64,000 nt of DNA, from the NCBI RefSeq assembly GCF_001468465.1, contig NZ_LNSA01000008.1:1-64000 (forward strand). The letters run 5' to 3'. The position numbers and the translations under genes were made by a program. Positions 1 to 9,200 of the stretch are shown here, in pieces. Source of the stretch: Sphingopyxis sp. H115. Lineage in GTDB: Bacteria > Pseudomonadota > Alphaproteobacteria > Sphingomonadales > Sphingomonadaceae. Every line of letters starts with the position of its first letter. The stretch's first letter is position 1. The notes under the pieces were generated by a model. The model did no database searches and was not told the origin of the DNA. It saw only the letters and a program-made list of their open reading frames with translations.

Positions 1-27
1 CGCATCCGACAAATCCCCGCGACCCAT
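1..27 (-). CDS. IS5-family-like transposase, N-terminal 9 codons only
   Basis: Reading leftwards from an ATG at 27, the nine codons before the window edge give MGRGDLSDA. This is the typical opening of IS5-family transposases common in sphingomonads. The upstream sequence (28-100) resembles the terminal segment of such an element. The rest of the gene lies outside the window, so the assignment rests on nine residues and context. Confidence 0.5.
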
Positions 28-100
28 GACTGATCCTCAAAAAGCAGTCTTGAATCAGAAGGAGGAGGATTTGGGAATCCCTTTTGTCAACACGGCCTAG
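28..100 (-). mobile_element. Probable end of an IS5-like element
   Basis: The stretch between the transposase start and about position 100 reads, on the minus strand, as a CTAG followed by GGCCGTGTTGACAAAAGG and a short leader to the transposase ATG. A terminal repeat of this kind and a CTAG at the junction fit IS5-group elements. The other end is outside the window, so neither the inverted repeat nor the target duplication can be confirmed. From 101 to 206, between this and the first complete gene, I see nothing recognisable. Confidence 0.4.
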
Positions 101-206
101 GCCGCCGCCGTTGCCCGGTCGGGCCGCCTGAGACGGTCGTGCAAGAGCCAAAATACACAAGGGGCGTTGCGACCGCTGTTGCCGCGCCTATCGGCGCACG
201 GCGCCG

Positions 207-1484
207 TCAGCGTTCGGTAAATGCCTCCGACCTCGCACGCAGGAACGGCTTGAACAAATAGCTCAAGACGCTTTTCTTGCCCGTCAGCACTTCTACGTCG
301 CAGATCATGCCGGGGGTGATCGGCAACTGGCGACGGCCATTTTTCAGATAGGCGACGTCGGTTTCGACGACGACAGTGAAATAGGCTTCCTTGGTCGTCT
401 CGTCATAGAGGCTGTCGGGGGAAATCTGGACGACGCGCCCCGATAGGCCGCCATAGATCGCAAAATCATAGGCGGTGACTTTGACGTTGGCGCGGTCGTT
501 GACCTTGATGAAGGCGATATCGCGCGGCGCGACGCGGGCCTCGATCAGCAATTTGTCGCCGACGGGTACCACCTGCATGATCTTTTGTCCGGGCTGGACG
601 AAACCGCCCACCGTGGTGACCTGCACGTCGTTGACGACGCCGTTCGCAGGGGAGCGAATTTCGCTGCGCTGCTGGCGGCCCGCAGCGCCGCGCAGCGATT
701 CCGAATTGACCGCCATCTTGGCGACGATCTGGTTGCGCTCGTCGAGCGCCTCTTGGCGAAACTCCAGCCTTGCCGCCGCCGCCTGCGCCTGTGCCTCGCT
801 GATCGCGGCGGCGGCACGCGAAGCGGCCTGTTCGGCCGCGGCCAGTTTGCCGCGCACCTCGGTCACTTCGCGCTGGGCGTTGAGCAATTCGGTCTGCGGA
901 ACGATCGATTTGGCGGCAAGCGGCGCGAGCAGTTCGACCTGGCTTTGCGCCAGCGACAGACTGGACCGGAGCGAGGCGATCGTCGCCTGCGCTTCGCCAT
1001 AGTCTCGGCGGCGCTGTTCGACCGTGGCGTTCAGCGCCATCCGGCGGCTTCGCTGGGTCGCGGCCCTAGCCGATTGCAGTGCCGCCTCCTGGCTGCATTC
1101 GGGGGGAAGGACACCGTTCGCATCGGGGGCGCAAACGGCCGCCTCTGCACCATTGCCCTCGCGGCCGAGGCGCGCGGCGCGCGCCGCGAGCGAGCGGTTT
1201 TCGGCTTGGATCTGGCCGAGCTGCGACGAGGATTCGGTGTCGTCGAGACGGACCAGCAACTGGCCCTTGCGAACCGCCTGACCCGACCGCACGACAATGT
1301 CCAGGATCGTTGCCGGTTCGGCCGACTGGACGATCTGCGCCTTACTCGATGGGATGACCCGGCCTTGGCCGCGGGTGACTTCGTCGACCTGCGCAAAGCT
1401 GGCCCAGCTGACGAAGACGAACATGCCGACGCCCGACGCTAGGATGATCCGGCGCGTGCCGACATAGGGCCGCGATCTGATCAT
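207..1484 (-). CDS. HlyD-family type I secretion membrane fusion protein (LapC-like)
   Basis: This 425-residue periplasmic adaptor should connect the inner-membrane ABC exporter with the TolC channel and carry the adhesin encoded upstream. It has one N-terminal membrane helix (about residues 11-31), a biotinyl-lipoyl-like half, a long Ala/Gln/Arg-rich coiled coil (about 85-260) and a returning barrel-sandwich segment ending in the usual C-terminal beta domain (motif PDSLYDETTKEAYF). It is the last gene of the operon. Its ATG overlaps the SleB stop (ATGA) and follows a strong AAAGGAG site. The family call is firm; LapC equivalence is inferred from the LapA-like substrate. Confidence 0.9.
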   Translation of the reverse strand: MIRSRPYVGTRRIILASGVGMFVFVSWASFAQVDEVTRGQGRVIPSSKAQIVQSAEPATILDIVVRSGQAVRKGQLLVRLDDTESSSQLGQIQAENRSLAARAARLGREGNGAEAAVCAPDANGVLPPECSQEAALQSARAATQRSRRMALNATVEQRRRDYGEAQATIASLRSSLSLAQSQVELLAPLAAKSIVPQTELLNAQREVTEVRGKLAAAEQAASRAAAAISEAQAQAAAARLEFRQEALDERNQIVAKMAVNSESLRGAAGRQQRSEIRSPANGVVNDVQVTTVGGFVQPGQKIMQVVPVGDKLLIEARVAPRDIAFIKVNDRANVKVTAYDFAIYGGLSGRVVQISPDSLYDETTKEAYFTVVVETDVAYLKNGRRQLPITPGMICDVEVLTGKKSVLSYLFKPFLRARSEAFTER

Positions 1485-2551
1485 GATCCACTCTCCTTTG
1501 TGGCGACATCGAATTCGCCGGCCTGTTGCCGCGCCATCATCCGCGACGCGCGGCTGGTTTCCTCGGGCTCGGGGATCGCCAGTTCCCAGCCCAGCGAGGG
1601 GTCGAGCCTGCCGCCGGCGTCATTGTCGGCGCGGCGATCCTGCAGGGCTTCGAGCGCATTGCCCGCCGAGGCTTGAATCGCGCCTTGGCCGTCGCCGCCG
1701 TCGCGCGGCCGCACGACGGCGCTCCGGGCCAAGATCGTCGGGATCGCCTCCACCCCGCTATAGCGGCCCGAAAAGGCGCCGGGGGCGCCCCATTTTCCGG
1801 GCCAGCGATAAAAGATATGCGCGCCGAGCTGCGCGATCTTGACCAGTTTGGGCGCCCAATAGGGCGACACATAATTGGCGTGATAATGGGTGGCGTGGCC
1901 GACCGACGGTTCGACATAGCCAGCGAGCGCGGCGCGCGCGATATCCTCGGCTTCTTTCCATTTCGCTGGGTTGGGCCGTCGGTTCAGCGATCCGTCGCAG
2001 GTAAAGCTGAACTGGCACACCGGGCGGTTGACGCCCTGATAGACGACGCCGCAGATTGATTTGGGAAAGGCCGGGTGCAGGGCGCGGTTGATGACAACCT
2101 GTGCGACCGCGCGCCGCCCGGCGAGGGGTTCGTAAGCCGCCTCGAAATAGACCGCCTGGGTTAGGCAGCGCAGCGCCGTGAGCGCCGCCTTGGGATCGAC
2201 CGTTGCCGGATGGAACGGTCGCGCCGATGCGACCGGCCCGGTGGAGAAGGGGATCGCCTGGTTGCGCGTCATCGCCGTCTCGGGTGCCTGCACCGGCACG
2301 GCGTCTGGATCTTCGGTCAATTTGATCAGCCGCACCATTTCGGGATCGGTGATCACGGGCGCGTCGAGGTTGCCATGATCGGTATTGGCGGTCTGGACAG
2401 TGTCGCCGCCGACGAACGCGAACAGCTGGTCCCACATCGTCCGCGACGTGAGCAGGGTCACGACCACCGCCATGATGACCAGCCATAGCATGGTGCGGCG
2501 ATTGTCGTCGTGGGCGACGGTGCCATATCGACGGGCGGTTGCGGCGGTCAT
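1481..2551 (-). CDS. SleB-type cell wall hydrolase inside the adhesin secretion operon
   Basis: This 356-residue protein has an N-terminal membrane segment (about residues 22-44) followed by a Hydrolase_2/SleB domain. The domain begins near ALRCLTQAVYFEAAYEP, contains the conserved acidic residue of YFEA, and continues through CQFSFTCDG and the HATHYHANYVSPYW stretch. Family members are peptidoglycan hydrolases, lytic transglycosylase-like in spore germination. Here it is probably anchored in the inner membrane and faces the periplasm. The gene overlaps both neighbours by 4 bases (ABC exporter and HlyD), so it is translationally coupled to the secretion machinery. A role in opening the wall for a giant exported protein is inference. 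It is not the LapG-type cysteine protease expected in Lap systems. Confidence 0.85.
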   Translation of the reverse strand: MTAATARRYGTVAHDDNRRTMLWLVIMAVVVTLLTSRTMWDQLFAFVGGDTVQTANTDHGNLDAPVITDPEMVRLIKLTEDPDAVPVQAPETAMTRNQAIPFSTGPVASARPFHPATVDPKAALTALRCLTQAVYFEAAYEPLAGRRAVAQVVINRALHPAFPKSICGVVYQGVNRPVCQFSFTCDGSLNRRPNPAKWKEAEDIARAALAGYVEPSVGHATHYHANYVSPYWAPKLVKIAQLGAHIFYRWPGKWGAPGAFSGRYSGVEAIPTILARSAVVRPRDGGDGQGAIQASAGNALEALQDRRADNDAGGRLDPSLGWELAIPEPEETSRASRMMARQQAGEFDVATKESGS

Positions 2552-4734
2552 GACGCGGATCGCTGCGCAAGAATTTCGTCGCGCGGACCGTCGGCGACGA
2601 CGCGGCCCTGATCCATGACGATCAGACGGTCGACCAGAGAGAGCACGGTCATCCGGTGCGTTGCAACGACCAGCGTCTGGCCGGCGGGTATCGCCGCCTG
2701 CAGGCGATCGACGAAATGCTTTTCGGTGTGGCTGTCCATCGCGCCGGTCGGTTCGTCGAGGAACAGCAGATGCGCCGGGGTCACCAGCGCGCGTGCAAGG
2801 ACCAGAAAGCTGCGCTGTCCGCCGGACAGGCGCGCGCCGCGTTCGCCGATGTGAAAATCGAAGCCCGCCGTGTCGCGGCCCAGAAATTCGTCGGCCCCCG
2901 ATCGCCGGACCGCATCGATGATGCTGGCGTCGTCAGCGTCGCTGCCACCGACCATCAGATTCTCGCGCACGGTGCCGCTGAACAATTCGGCATCCTGACC
3001 GACGAAGCGCAGGGTCGAGCGCAGGTCGTGCGGATCATACTGGCGGCTTTCGAGACCGTCGATGCGATAGCTGCCGCTCGTCGGATCATAGAGGCCGCAG
3101 AGGACCCGCCCCAGCGTCGATTTGCCGGAGGCGACGCGGCCGATCAGTCCGACGCGTTCGCCAGGTTCGATGACCAGGCTGACGTCGGCGAGCGATTCGC
3201 GTTCGGTGTCGGGATAGCGGAAGCCGGCATGGTCGAGTTGCAACCGCCCGTCGCGGACCTCAGGGGTGAGCGAGCGGCTGCCCTTGTCGCGCTCGTCGTC
3301 CTGATCCATCAATTGTTGCAAGCTGTTCAGCGTGACGAACGCCTGCCGCCCCCGCGTCATCAGGAATGCAAGCTGGCCGACCGGCGCGAGCGAGCGGCTG
3401 GCGAGCATAACGATCGCGATGATCGCGCCCATTGAGATGGTGCCGGCGTTGAACAGGTAGAACCCGCCGATGATCAGCGCGATGCCGGTTGCCTGCTGAC
3501 ACAGGGTTGCGAGGTTGACCGCGGTCGCGGTGAGCTTGCGCATTTCTTCCTGCGTATAGGCGTTTGACGCTGACAGCCGCCGCCATTTGCCGAGCATCCG
3601 GCCTTCGGCGCGGCACGCCTTGACCGTTTCGAGGCTGCCGATCGTTTCGACCAGCGTCGTTTGCAGCATACTGGCGTCGACCTGCGCGTCGGCGACGGCA
3701 GCGCGCATGCGGCGTTGCAACGCCCAACCCATCGCCAGCATTACGACCATGGCGACGATCGGAATGACGGCAAGCCAGCCGCCCAGCACCGCGATCAGCG
3801 CGACGAACACGGCCAGGAACAGGATGTCGGTCAACAGGACGACGGTGGTCGAGGCAAAGAAATCGCGGACTTGTTCATAATCGGTCACGCGGCGCGCGAG
3901 TGCGCCGGTGCTGCCGCGCTGCGTCGCCATCGGCAGGTTGAGTACCTTGTCGAGTAGCCGCTGCGACAGGCGTGCGTCGATCCCGCGCCCGACCTCGTCG
4001 ATCAGCCCGGTCCGGGCCAGCCGCAGCCCATATTCGACCGCGATGGCAAAAACCGCGCCGAGCGCCAGCATCCACAGGCTGGCTGCGGCCTTGTTGGGAA
4101 TGATGCGGTCGTACACGTTCATCGTGAACAACGGCATCGCGAAGGCGAGCAGATTGATCAGCAGCGATGCGAACATCACATAGCCATATTGGCTGCGCTC
4201 CTTCCACACTTCGCTCCAGAACCAATGCTGCTGCGACGCCTGATCCCATGGACGTTCGCGCGCGGTTTCGCTCGCGGGATCATGGCGCACGATGACACCT
4301 TGCCCCGAATAGGCGGCCGCGAGCAGGCGGCGATCGACGGGCAGGTCGGAGGCGGCGCCCGGCAGGCGGACCCAGCAGTCGTCGTCGTCGATGGCGGTCA
4401 GGACCAGCGGCCGTTCGTTCGCCAGCAACAGTATCGCCGGGACGTCCTGCGCATTCCACGCAGCAAGCGGCCTTCGCACGAGCTGGCAGCGCAGCCCGAC
4501 GGCATCAAGCGCGTGATCGAGCTGGTCGAGCGGCACGAGGCCGTCGTCGTCGAGCGCCAGTCCCTTTTTTACCCTGAGGTCGGAGAAGGGGCGCTCGAAC
4601 AGCATGGCCATGGCGGCGACCGCCGCGAGCAATTCGTCGCATTGCGCCGGCGTGCTGCGCCATGTTTCGAAAGTCGTTGCGGGTGAGGGCCGGCGCGACC
4701 GCCGGGCCCCGCGGGCGTCGGCGGGATAATTCAT
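2548..4734 (-). CDS. Type I secretion ABC transporter/ATPase with C39-like domain (LapB-like)
   Basis: This 728-residue inner-membrane exporter should energise secretion of the adhesin. An N-terminal region of about 150 residues resembles the C39 peptidase-like domain of LapB/HlyB-type exporters but lacks the catalytic Cys/His pattern, so it is a substrate-docking type. It is followed by a six-helix ABC membrane domain (about 165-450) and a nucleotide-binding domain with Walker A GRVASGKST, signature LSGGQR, Walker B LLFLDEPTGAMD and switch His in ATHRM. The start codon overlaps the TolC stop and the end overlaps the SleB start, both by 4 bases. Confidence 0.92.
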   Translation of the reverse strand: MNYPADARGARRSRRPSPATTFETWRSTPAQCDELLAAVAAMAMLFERPFSDLRVKKGLALDDDGLVPLDQLDHALDAVGLRCQLVRRPLAAWNAQDVPAILLLANERPLVLTAIDDDDCWVRLPGAASDLPVDRRLLAAAYSGQGVIVRHDPASETARERPWDQASQQHWFWSEVWKERSQYGYVMFASLLINLLAFAMPLFTMNVYDRIIPNKAAASLWMLALGAVFAIAVEYGLRLARTGLIDEVGRGIDARLSQRLLDKVLNLPMATQRGSTGALARRVTDYEQVRDFFASTTVVLLTDILFLAVFVALIAVLGGWLAVIPIVAMVVMLAMGWALQRRMRAAVADAQVDASMLQTTLVETIGSLETVKACRAEGRMLGKWRRLSASNAYTQEEMRKLTATAVNLATLCQQATGIALIIGGFYLFNAGTISMGAIIAIVMLASRSLAPVGQLAFLMTRGRQAFVTLNSLQQLMDQDDERDKGSRSLTPEVRDGRLQLDHAGFRYPDTERESLADVSLVIEPGERVGLIGRVASGKSTLGRVLCGLYDPTSGSYRIDGLESRQYDPHDLRSTLRFVGQDAELFSGTVRENLMVGGSDADDASIIDAVRRSGADEFLGRDTAGFDFHIGERGARLSGGQRSFLVLARALVTPAHLLFLDEPTGAMDSHTEKHFVDRLQAAIPAGQTLVVATHRMTVLSLVDRLIVMDQGRVVADGPRDEILAQRSAS

Positions 4735-6134
4735 TTGGGATCCCGCATCGCTTCGGGGTTCATTTCGGGGGTGGGCCGGACCTTGAACCGTTCGCGCGCG
4801 ACCGCCGCGGCCGCCGCGGGCGGCTGGACATCCATCGCCGCGAGCAGGTCGTTGAGCGCCGCGAGCAGCTTGAATTCCGAATAGAATTGCGCGAATTTTG
4901 CGGTCTCGGTGCGGACCTGGACGTTGTAGCGCGTGTTCTGCGCGTCGAGAACGTCGAGCAGCGACCGGCGGCCGACGTTGAACTGGGCGCGGTAAGACCG
5001 CAGCAGCTCGTCGGAAACGCGGCTCTGTTCTTCCAGCTCCTTGACCAGCTTGCCTTGCGCGTCCCAGGTGTTCCAGGCAACGCGCACATCCTCTTCGGCC
5101 TCGCGGACCATCTGGTCCATCCGGTAACGGGCCTCGTTTTCGCGCCGATACATTTCCTGCACCTTGGACTTTTTGATTCCGCCGTTGAAAATATCCCAGC
5201 GCAGCACCAGCCCCGCGCGCACGTCGTTGGTTTCGCCCCTGAAGCCGTCGATATCGTCGCCGATCCGCGCGTTGCCTTCGAGTGCGAGCGTCGGCGACAT
5301 TTCCGCTTTCGATTTGCGGACCAGCGCATGCGCGGCGTCGAGGTCGGCTTGCGCTTCGCGGACCCGCGGATTGCGTTCGCGTGCCCGCGCCAACGCATCC
5401 TCCAGCGTCGCCGGAATATTCCCGGCAAGCGACGGCGGCAGCGCGGCACCGTCGACCAGATCGAGCCCGGTCAGGGTGCGAAACGAGGCCGATGTGTTAA
5501 CCAAGTCGAGATTGGCTTCGGTCACCCGCGCCCGCGCCGCCTGCTGGCGTTCTTCGGCCTGCTGCTGGTCGGCGATGCTCAGCGATCCCTTGGCGACCCC
5601 TTCGCGCAGGTCGGTCACCAGCTTGCTGTGAAAATCGATATTATCCTCGGACGCGGCGACGATCCGTTGTTGCAACAGAAAGTCGAGATATTGGCGCGTG
5701 ACCTGGAGCGCGACGAACTGCGAGCGCTCCTCGACCCGGAACGCGGCGCCGTCGGTTCGCGCCGCCTGGCGCCGGACCTCGTTGCGGCGGACGCCGCCGT
5801 CGAACAGCGTCTGTTCGACATTGAGGCTGCCTTCCATCGGGTACAGTTCGTTATTGGCGATGCCGAGCGCCCGGCGCGTGCTGTTTTCGAGGCGGCGGAT
5901 CCCCACCGATCCCTCGACCGAAATGCGCGGGGCGAACAGGCGCTGCGCCTGTTCGCGTTCGAATTCGATTGCGGTCTTGTTCTCGACCGCTTGGTTGATT
6001 TCGGGGTTGGTCTGGACCGCAGTTTCGACTGCGGTCTTCAGTTCGATCCGCTGGGTCCAGCCGGCGTCGTGCGTCGCGGCGAGCGCGGCGGCGGTGAGCA
6101 ACAAGGCTGCGGTACGAAATTTCGACATCTTCAT
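4731..6134 (-). CDS. TolC-family outer membrane channel (LapE-like)
   Basis: This 467-residue outer-membrane efflux protein is the exit duct for the LapB/LapC-like exporter. I chose ATG 6134 because it follows an AGGGG site by a few bases and begins a good signal peptide (MKMSKFRTAALLLTAAALAA). The frame is open further upstream, but that stretch overlaps the adhesin gene and looks non-secretory. Two OEP repeats rich in long helices are visible, with typical phrases such as RRSLLDVLDAQNTRY near the C-terminus. It lies 95 bases downstream of the adhesin and overlaps the ABC gene by 4 bases. Confidence 0.9.
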   Translation of the reverse strand: MKMSKFRTAALLLTAAALAATHDAGWTQRIELKTAVETAVQTNPEINQAVENKTAIEFEREQAQRLFAPRISVEGSVGIRRLENSTRRALGIANNELYPMEGSLNVEQTLFDGGVRRNEVRRQAARTDGAAFRVEERSQFVALQVTRQYLDFLLQQRIVAASEDNIDFHSKLVTDLREGVAKGSLSIADQQQAEERQQAARARVTEANLDLVNTSASFRTLTGLDLVDGAALPPSLAGNIPATLEDALARARERNPRVREAQADLDAAHALVRKSKAEMSPTLALEGNARIGDDIDGFRGETNDVRAGLVLRWDIFNGGIKKSKVQEMYRRENEARYRMDQMVREAEEDVRVAWNTWDAQGKLVKELEEQSRVSDELLRSYRAQFNVGRRSLLDVLDAQNTRYNVQVRTETAKFAQFYSEFKLLAALNDLLAAMDVQPPAAAAAVARERFKVRPTPEMNPEAMRDPK

Positions 6135-6228
6135 TCCCCTGCATTTGTCCGGTCGAAGTCGAAGATCCTTCTGCGTGATCCCTTGCCTGCGCCGGTGTTT
6201 CGTGATGTCCGGCATCGCCGCCGGCGGT

Positions 6229-9200
6229 TCAGGCGTGTCCGGCCGACGCCATTTGCTCGAGCTGCATCGCGACATGCTGCTGCGCGAGGTCGGCGATGAA
6301 CGAGTGGCCCGATACGGCGGAACCGCCGTCGCCCGGAAAGGCGGCCGGACCGCCATCGGTCAGCATGATGCGGGGCAGCACGGGTTCGGCGGGCGTCGCG
6401 GGTCCGAGCAGCGCGTCGAGTTCGACCTGCGGCCCTTCCAGCGCGGCGGTGACGATGGCGTCGAGCGGAACCGCGGCGGGGTCGGACACCGCCTGCGCCG
6501 GCAACACCATCGGCATCTGGTCGCCAGAGGGGGGCGCGGCGGTGGGTTGGGGCGGCGTTAGATCGGCCTCGGTTCCCGCGAGCAGCTGGGTATGGGGCGG
6601 ATCGGGCGGCGCGATGTCGGCGGCGTCGCTCCGCGCTTCGCCATGGTCGCCTTCGTCCATCTGGCGCTGGCTGCTGTCGGGCTCGATCCGGGTCGCGGCC
6701 GGGTCGGAAAAATATTCGTGGACGAACCCGTCGCCCTTGGCGGCGGCAGGGGCAGGCGATTGGTCCGCCGGCTCGCTCGACACCCCGATCTGTTGGTTCG
6801 CAACGCGTGCGTCGCCATCCGACGGGGCGGGCGGCTGCGCCGCCAGCGGGGTCGCTGCGGCCAGTCCCGCCACCAGCATCGCGGTCGAAACGCCTGCGGT
6901 GCCGTTGATTGCGGCAACCCGCTGCTGATCGTGGAAATTGGTCGCGAACGCCGCATCGGCCAGCTTGCCGGTGCTACCGTCGGCGCGCGTATAGAGTGCT
7001 TCGCCCCTGACATGGACTTGTCCGTCGGCCGCCACATAGGCGCGTCCGTCCGACGTCAGCGAGATAGCGATGACCCCTTCGCTGACCAGCGAGCGGAATT
7101 CGCCCGCGTCGGTTACGCCGTTGCCGTTGGCATCCTGCCAGATCCCGAATTTTGCGAACTCGGTATCGGCGGCGTCCAGCTTCCCGTCGCCATTGCTGTC
7201 ATAGGCAGCGGCCAGCCCCTGCAAATCCGACAGCCCGCCGCTACCGAAGACCAGCTCGGATCCGTTGTTGACCTTGCCATCGCCATTTTTGTCGATCGCC
7301 AGCAGGCCGTCGTGCGCGCCGACCCATGCGGTGCTTTCCGCGATGCCGTCGCCGTCATAGTCGAAACTGGCCCCCGCCGCGTTCGAAACAAATTCGACCC
7401 CGTCGCCGTCCAGATCGACCGCGATCGGCGGCGCGAGCGCGGTGATGGTGACCGACAGGTTGGCGGTTGCTGTGTCGCCGTCGCGGTCGGTAACGACATA
7501 ATTGAATATTTCGGTCGCGGTGACCGTGATCGGGCTGGGTGGCTGGTAGCTATATTGGCCCGTGGCGAAGTTCAGCGTCAGCGTGCCGCCCATCGGCGTC
7601 GTTATCGCGTTCAGCGTCGTTCCGGCGATGCTGCCGCCGCTCGATATGGCGATGCTCGAAGCACCGTCCCAGCTATAGGTGGTCGACCCGATGGTGATTG
7701 AAAGCAGGCGGCCGCCGTCGGCGCCGAAGAAATCATTTGCGTCAAGGTCGCCCGATACCGCCGAGGGGACGATGACCGACAGCAAGGTCGAGACCAAATC
7801 TTCGAAATCGTCGACCAGGATCGGTTCATTGTCCGGCGCCGCGTTCAGGTCGATGTCGCGCAACCGCTGGATATTGAGCGGTTGCAGCGGGTTGTTGTCG
7901 ATGCCGATCGCGGTGACATTTACGTTGTTGCCATCGACAAAGTCGTTCCAAGCCGTCGCCGTCGCTGCGGTCAGCGAATTGACGACCGTTGGCGGGATGC
8001 CGCCGAACTGGATCTGTTGGTTCGGGTTGCCATCGCTCAGGAAAAAAACCTGGTTGCTGGCGCCGGGGATCGCGTCGAAATTGGCCAGCGCGGTCTGGAT
8101 CGCGCCAGTATAATTGGTATTGAGCCCGATATCGTCTTCTGACGGCCGTTCGCCGCCCGCCGCCGGATTGAGCGAGTCGAGATACGCATTCGCGTCGGCC
8201 GCGGTCGAAAAGGATTCCGACGCGAACGAGCCCGAGGAGAATATCACGAACTTGATCGTCAATGCGCCCGACGCGGAGTTGTCGAGCTGCGCGAGCGCGC
8301 CCTGGACAGCCTCCAGCATCGTGTCGAGTTCGCCATCGTCGATACTGTCGCTGAAATCGAGGATGAAGAGCGTGTTCACATCCTGCATCGGCTGCGACGA
8401 CGATCCCGTTTCGCCGGTGGCCGTCGGCGCGTCATCCTCGATCACGATCTGGATTGCCGATGAATTGGTCGTCGTCGTGGTGCCGTCGGACACCGACACG
8501 GGTACGACGAAATCCTTGAGGTCCTCCAGCGTGACATCGGGATGGTCGACGGCGCGCGACAGGGTGACCGTATAGGCGCCGTTCGATGCCAGTGTGACGC
8601 GGATGACTTCCGACCCACCGACCGAACCGATCAAGGTGCCCGTGCCGACGCCGGTCCACGCGACGGCAACGCCGCCTGCGGTGAGTACCGCGCCGGGATT
8701 GCCGAGAGTTGCGGTCAGCGTCTCGCCGGCATCCGCATCGGCAATGGCAAGCGTCCCGCTGAAGGTCGTGCTGTTGGTGGTGTCCAGCGTCGCGTTCGGC
8801 GCCGTGTCGGGCAGCCCGTTCGGCAGACCTTCTTCCGATACCCGCGCAATCGTGGTGCCGATCGTCGGCGCATCGTCGGTCCCGAACACCGTGATGGTCA
8901 GCGTGGAGCCGACCGACAGCAATCCGTCGCTGATCGTATAGGCGAAGCTTTCGGTCAGCGTCTGCCCGCTGTCGAGCGCGTTGACGACAGGCTTGTCCTC
9001 GTCAAGCGTGTAGGTGTAGCTGCCGCCAGCGTCGATCACCAGCGTGCCGTAGAGACCGATATATGTCCCTGCCGACGTGACGGTGATCGCCTCCAGGTCG
9101 GGATCATTATCGGCGACATCGGCAAAGCTGCCAAAGGGCGCGCCAGGATGCGCGATGTCCTGCAACACGTTGCCGGACGCGCTGGGGTCCGATCCGCTGG

